Positions 5,933 to 8,322 of a DNA stretch of 8,322 nucleotides are shown piece by piece (the first letter of the stretch is position 1; every line of letters begins with the position of its first letter). The DNA comes from Bacteroidota bacterium (GTDB lineage Bacteria; Bacteroidota; Bacteroidia; Chitinophagales; Chitinophagaceae), in contig JAGWTK010000160.1 in the NCBI GenBank assembly GCA_028876035.1, positions 1 through 8,322 on the forward strand. Direction: 5' to 3'. The position numbers and the translations under genes are program-made. The notes beneath the pieces were generated by a model. It was given only the letters and a program-made list of their open reading frames with translations. It ran no database searches and had not been told where the DNA came from.

Positions 5933-7369
5933 TTAGTCTGCCGGCACCGGGGGCGGACCGTCGGGCAGCATGGCTTTCCATACTTCTGACCCTTTTTTCT
6001 GCAGGAATTCTGCCTTGATCTGCTCCCTCAGTTTTTCATTCTCAAAGAGGTCTACCATGGTGGCCGATAAACATTTTGCTGCGAACAGCATACCCTTGTG
6101 GCCGATCGACATCCCGCCGGCCGCTACCACCACCCAGGAATGCCAGGGGGCTTTGTGGGGAGCCGTTGTGGCCAGCAAACTAATTTCCGGAACGATATAG
6201 CTGATATCGCCCACATCGGTAGAACCGCCATCCGGATCCGGACGGGTTGTTTCCAGCGGCTGTACCGAACCATCTAACCCCGATGGTTCTGCGCCATAGG
6301 CCTTCATGAGGTTATTCGCGAACTGTATTTCCTCGGCTGTATAGGTGATGGGACCTACCAGTTCCATATTGGCCTGTAAAGCTTTTGCGCCGGTATTATT
6401 TAAGAGCAATTCATAATCGCCGCTTAATAGTTTGATATCGCTCGTTACACCTGCCATCGTAGCAGCGCCCTGGGCGATCTCGCGCATGCGTTGCTCAACT
6501 GCGGCTACACCACTCCGTTTGGAATCGCGGATCCACAACCATACACTCGCCTCCGCGGGAATCACATTGGGTACATCGCCTGCCTTTTTGAATACATAGT
6601 GCATCCTTACACTGGGTTTTACGTGTTCGCGCAGGTAATTGATGCCATGCGTGAAAAATTCGGCACCGTCCAATGCACTCCGGCCGTTCCAGGGATCTGC
6701 GGCGGCGTGCGCACTCTTCCCATGAAAGCTGATCAAATAACTCACCATCGATTGTGAGCTTTGCATGTTGGATTTATTTTCGGAATCGGGGTGCCAGTCG
6801 AGGCTAATGTCTACATCATTGAACAAGCCGGCACGCGCCATATAAATTTTACCTCCTATATCTTCTTCGGCAGGGGTACCATAAAAGCGAATGGTTCCTT
6901 TTAATTTCCCGGCTGCGATTTGTTCCTTGATCGCAAGCGCTGCGCCCAGGCTCGCCGCACCAAACATATTGTGCCCGCAACCATGTCCCGGTGCATTTTC
7001 TATCCTTACTGCCCGTTCGGGAACGGCTTTTTGCGACAGTCCGGGTAGTGCATCAAATTCACCCAGGATGGCAATAATGGGTTTGCCTTCGCCGAATTCC
7101 GCAATAAATGCGGTGGGCATGCCCGCTACGGCGCGTTGTACGCGAAAACCTTTGGACTCGGCATAATCAGCGAGCAGGGTAGCCGATTTTGTCTCCCGCA
7201 GGGCCGTTTCTGCATAGGTCCACACGGAATCACTCAGACCGATCAACTCTTGCTGGTGTTTTTCTACGGAAGCCAGCACCAATTTTTTGTTGGGATTAAC
7301 AGGAGCCGCTTTTTGTGCATGCGCTGCGAATGTGCCAGCGAGCAGCGAGGCGTACAGGAGTATTCTCAT
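5933..7369 (-). CDS. Exported M20-family (M20D, AbgB-like) metal-dependent amidohydrolase
   Basis: A 478-residue protein with a signal peptide (MRILLYASLLAGTFAAHA, likely cut before Q19), so it should act in the periplasm or at the surface. Probable metal ligands and catalytic residues are visible: the GHGCGHN motif (128-134, C131 and H133), the acid pair in TPAEED (165-170), DWH (191-193) and the C-terminal HSW (H410). The SAHAAADPWNGRSALD segment (219-234) marks the lid/dimerisation domain of M20 peptidases. This class cleaves the amide bond of N-acyl or aminobenzoyl amino acids; the nearest named relative by motif is the AbgB subunit of p-aminobenzoyl-glutamate hydrolase, but the true substrate is unknown. 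The reading frame can be extended six codons to a TTG at 7387, but the ATG at 7369 is chosen because it gives a clean signal peptide. It ends in a Pro-rich tail (GPPPVPAD). It stands alone between the repeat-rich spacer and pdhC. Confidence 0.9.
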   Translation of the reverse strand: MRILLYASLLAGTFAAHAQKAAPVNPNKKLVLASVEKHQQELIGLSDSVWTYAETALRETKSATLLADYAESKGFRVQRAVAGMPTAFIAEFGEGKPIIAILGEFDALPGLSQKAVPERAVRIENAPGHGCGHNMFGAASLGAALAIKEQIAAGKLKGTIRFYGTPAEEDIGGKIYMARAGLFNDVDISLDWHPDSENKSNMQSSQSMVSYLISFHGKSAHAAADPWNGRSALDGAEFFTHGINYLREHVKPSVRMHYVFKKAGDVPNVIPAEASVWLWIRDSKRSGVAAVEQRMREIAQGAATMAGVTSDIKLLSGDYELLLNNTGAKALQANMELVGPITYTAEEIQFANNLMKAYGAEPSGLDGSVQPLETTRPDPDGGSTDVGDISYIVPEISLLATTAPHKAPWHSWVVVAAGGMSIGHKGMLFAAKCLSATMVDLFENEKLREQIKAEFLQKKGSEVWKAMLPDGPPPVPAD

Positions 7370-7399
7370 GTTGCAGTTGTTTCCCAATCAAAATACGAA

Positions 7400-7432
7400 G
7401 AAGTTGTAAGTAATAAGTTGGAAGTTGTAAGT
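7400..7432. repeat. 12-bp direct repeat GAAGTTGTAAGT, two copies, 21-bp period
   Basis: GAAGTTGTAAGT occurs exactly at 7400-7411 and at 7421-7432. The 9-bp spacer between them (AATAAGTTG) itself contains another AAGTTG, so the block looks like a decayed tandem array. Confidence 0.85.
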
Positions 7433-7442
7433 CTGTTTGCAT

Positions 7443-7473
7443 TGCCAATAGCCAACAGCTAATAGCTAACAGC
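7443..7473. repeat. 7-bp tandem repeat, unit AGCYAAY, about four copies
   Basis: Consecutive heptamers TGCCAAT, AGCCAAC, AGCTAAT, AGCTAAC and a partial AGC cover 7443-7473. Units differ only by C/T changes at two positions plus the first base of the first unit. Confidence 0.9.
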
Positions 7474-7482
7474 ACAATCGAC

Positions 7483-7496
7483 CATTCATCATTCAG
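7483..7496. repeat. 7-bp repeat CATTCAT/CATTCAG, two copies
   Basis: CATTCAT (7483-7489) is followed directly by CATTCAG (7490-7496). Two copies alone would be weak evidence; it is listed because it sits among clearer repeats of the same length class. Confidence 0.45.
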
Positions 7497-7506
7497 AAGT
7501 CTCCAA

Positions 7507-7552
7507 CACCCGGCCGAACCCATTGGCACCCGTCCGAACGGCGTCAGCCGGG
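7507..7552. repeat. GC-rich 13-bp direct repeat with inverted arms
   Basis: CACCCGGCCGAAC (7507-7519) and CACCCGTCCGAAC (7527-7539) differ at one base and are 20 bp apart, separated by the palindromic CCATTGG. The block also contains inverted arms CCCGGC (7509-7514) and GCCGGG (7547-7552), and a small internal hairpin CCGT-CCGA-ACGG (7530-7541), so it could fold as a branched structure. It is much richer in GC than the flanking repeats. Confidence 0.7.
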
Positions 7553-7556
7553 CGGG

Positions 7557-7584
7557 CATTTGCACATTTGCACATTTGCACATT
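7557..7584. repeat. 8-bp tandem repeat CATTTGCA, 3.5 copies
   Basis: Three perfect copies of CATTTGCA (7557-7564, 7565-7572, 7573-7580) are followed by a partial CATT (7581-7584). The array ends 16 bp from the mgtE stop codon. Perfect identity suggests recent slippage or copying. Confidence 0.95.
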
Positions 7585-7600
7585 AACCACATTCATCACA

Positions 7601-8322
7601 TTAAGGAAGCAGCGTTCCTTTCAAGATAATCGCCGCAATCGAAAAATAAATGACCAATCCTGTTACGTCTACCAGCGTTGCTACAAGCGGTGCCGATGAA
7701 GTAGCGGGGTCGACGCCAAATTTTTTCAGGACAATGGGAATCATTGAACCACTGAGGGTGCCCCACATGACGATGCCGATAAGTGAAAAGAAAATGGTGA
7801 TGCCAAGGGGAATCCAATGCTGGCCGTAGTTGTACAAACCCAGTTCCTGCCAGATGCTGATGCGGATAAAGCCAATGGCGCCGAGGATAATACCCAGGCA
7901 GAGGCCGGAGAGTATTTCCCTTCGCATCACATACCACCAGTCGCGCAGGTTGAGTTCTTTCAGCGACATCGCACGAATGATAAGAGTAGCGGCTTGTGAA
8001 CCACTATTACCACCACTCGAAATAATCAGTGGCACAAACAAGGCGAGTACAATGGCTTTCGACATTTCTTTATCGAAGTATCCCATCGCAGTAGCCGTGA
8101 ACATTTCACCCAGGAAAAGAATCACCAGCCAGCCTGCTCTTTTGCGCAGCAGAGAGAAAAAGGGCGTTTGTACATAAGGGTAGTCCAGTTCTTCCAAACC
8201 GCCGAATTTCTGAATAGCGGCCGTATCTTCCTGCTCGGCCATGTCAAATACATCGTCTGCCGTAATAACGCCCATCAACACATTGTCTTCATTTACCACC
8301 GGCAACGCCACCCGGTCAAATT
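7601..8322 (-). CDS. mgtE: MgtE-family magnesium transporter, C-terminal part
   Basis: The last 240 or so residues of an inner-membrane Mg2+ channel/transporter; the 5' end lies beyond base 8322. The frame stays open to the window edge (...FDRVALPVVNED), and the GTG at 8309-8311 is an internal valine, not a start. The visible part begins in the second CBS domain (ALPVVNEDNVLMGVITADDVFD), which in MgtE senses cytoplasmic Mg2+ and gates the pore. After a linker helix come about five transmembrane segments. Family signatures are PLIISSGGNSGSQAATLIIRA in the first part of the pore domain and DPATSSAPLVATLVDVTGLVIYF near the C-terminus, where the DVTG Asp is the expected pore Mg2+ ligand. The gene ends in TAA, with no intrinsic terminator visible in the repeat-rich spacer that follows. 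Confidence 0.93.
   Translation of the reverse strand, partial: FDRVALPVVNEDNVLMGVITADDVFDMAEQEDTAAIQKFGGLEELDYPYVQTPFFSLLRKRAGWLVILFLGEMFTATAMGYFDKEMSKAIVLALFVPLIISSGGNSGSQAATLIIRAMSLKELNLRDWWYVMRREILSGLCLGIILGAIGFIRISIWQELGLYNYGQHWIPLGITIFFSLIGIVMWGTLSGSMIPIVLKKFGVDPATSSAPLVATLVDVTGLVIYFSIAAIILKGTLLP

Larger units (their letters stand above)
7370..7600. other. Repeat-rich intergenic spacer between mgtE and the amidohydrolase gene
   Basis: These 231 bp hold no credible gene. At least five separate short repeat blocks lie side by side, with units of 12, 7, 7, 13 and 8 bp, listed individually. No T-rich terminator follows mgtE and no clear promoter was identified; the sequence GTATTTTGATTG, about 20 bp before the amidohydrolase ATG, is the only -7-like stretch and is imperfect. 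The longer frames crossing this region only translate the repeats. Confidence 0.85.

Noticed and set aside
7400..7584. Possible CRISPR array
   Set aside because: Repeat units are 7 to 13 bp, of different sequence and with no regular unique spacers, and no cas gene is nearby.
7296..7592. 98-codon open frame on the minus strand across the mgtE-amidohydrolase spacer
   Set aside because: Its first half translates the intergenic repeats and its second half overlaps the signal peptide of the amidohydrolase in another frame.
8309..8311. GTG as the start of the MgtE protein
   Set aside because: The frame is open to the window edge and the residues upstream (FDR) continue the CBS domain, so the true start is outside the window.

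Overview
The window looks like chromosomal DNA from a member of the Bacteroidota, most likely a Chitinophagaceae-type bacterium. This is an inference from four things: no Shine-Dalgarno sequences ahead of the starts, A/T-rich leaders with TAnnTTTG-like elements, the style of the pyruvate dehydrogenase E2 protein, and short tandem repeats in the intergenic DNA. Every supported gene lies on the minus strand, so the region is read from right to left.

In transcription order: (1) the 3' part of an mgtE magnesium transporter gene (7601-8322, 5' end outside the window); (2) a 231-bp spacer packed with several unrelated short direct and tandem repeats (7370-7600); (3) an exported M20-family amidohydrolase (5933-7369); (4) pdhC, the two-lipoyl-domain E2 subunit of pyruvate dehydrogenase (4122-5765), ending at a strong intrinsic terminator (about 4069-4099); (5) a compact four-gene operon, 3979 down to 132; (6) 19 bp further on, the first 37 codons of an exported protein that leaves the window at base 1.

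The four-gene operon is the most interesting part. It encodes a UbiA-type membrane prenyltransferase, a type III polyketide synthase with an intact Cys-His-Asn triad, a class I SAM-dependent methyltransferase and an FAD-dependent oxidoreductase of the geranylgeranyl-reductase/hydroxylase superfamily. The genes overlap by 4 bp or are separated by 23 and 4 bp. Two of them (the synthase and the methyltransferase) start at TTG. Together they suggest a small pathway for a prenylated and/or methylated, redox-modified polyketide lipid such as a resorcinol, pyrone or quinone. The tailoring logic resembles ubiquinone assembly (prenylate, oxidise, methylate), but with a polyketide-derived ring. The product cannot be read from the sequence.

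The flanking genes (mgtE, amidohydrolase, pdhC) look like ordinary housekeeping genes, and the terminator after pdhC separates them from the biosynthetic operon. No tRNA, rRNA, insertion sequence, CRISPR array or phage gene was seen.
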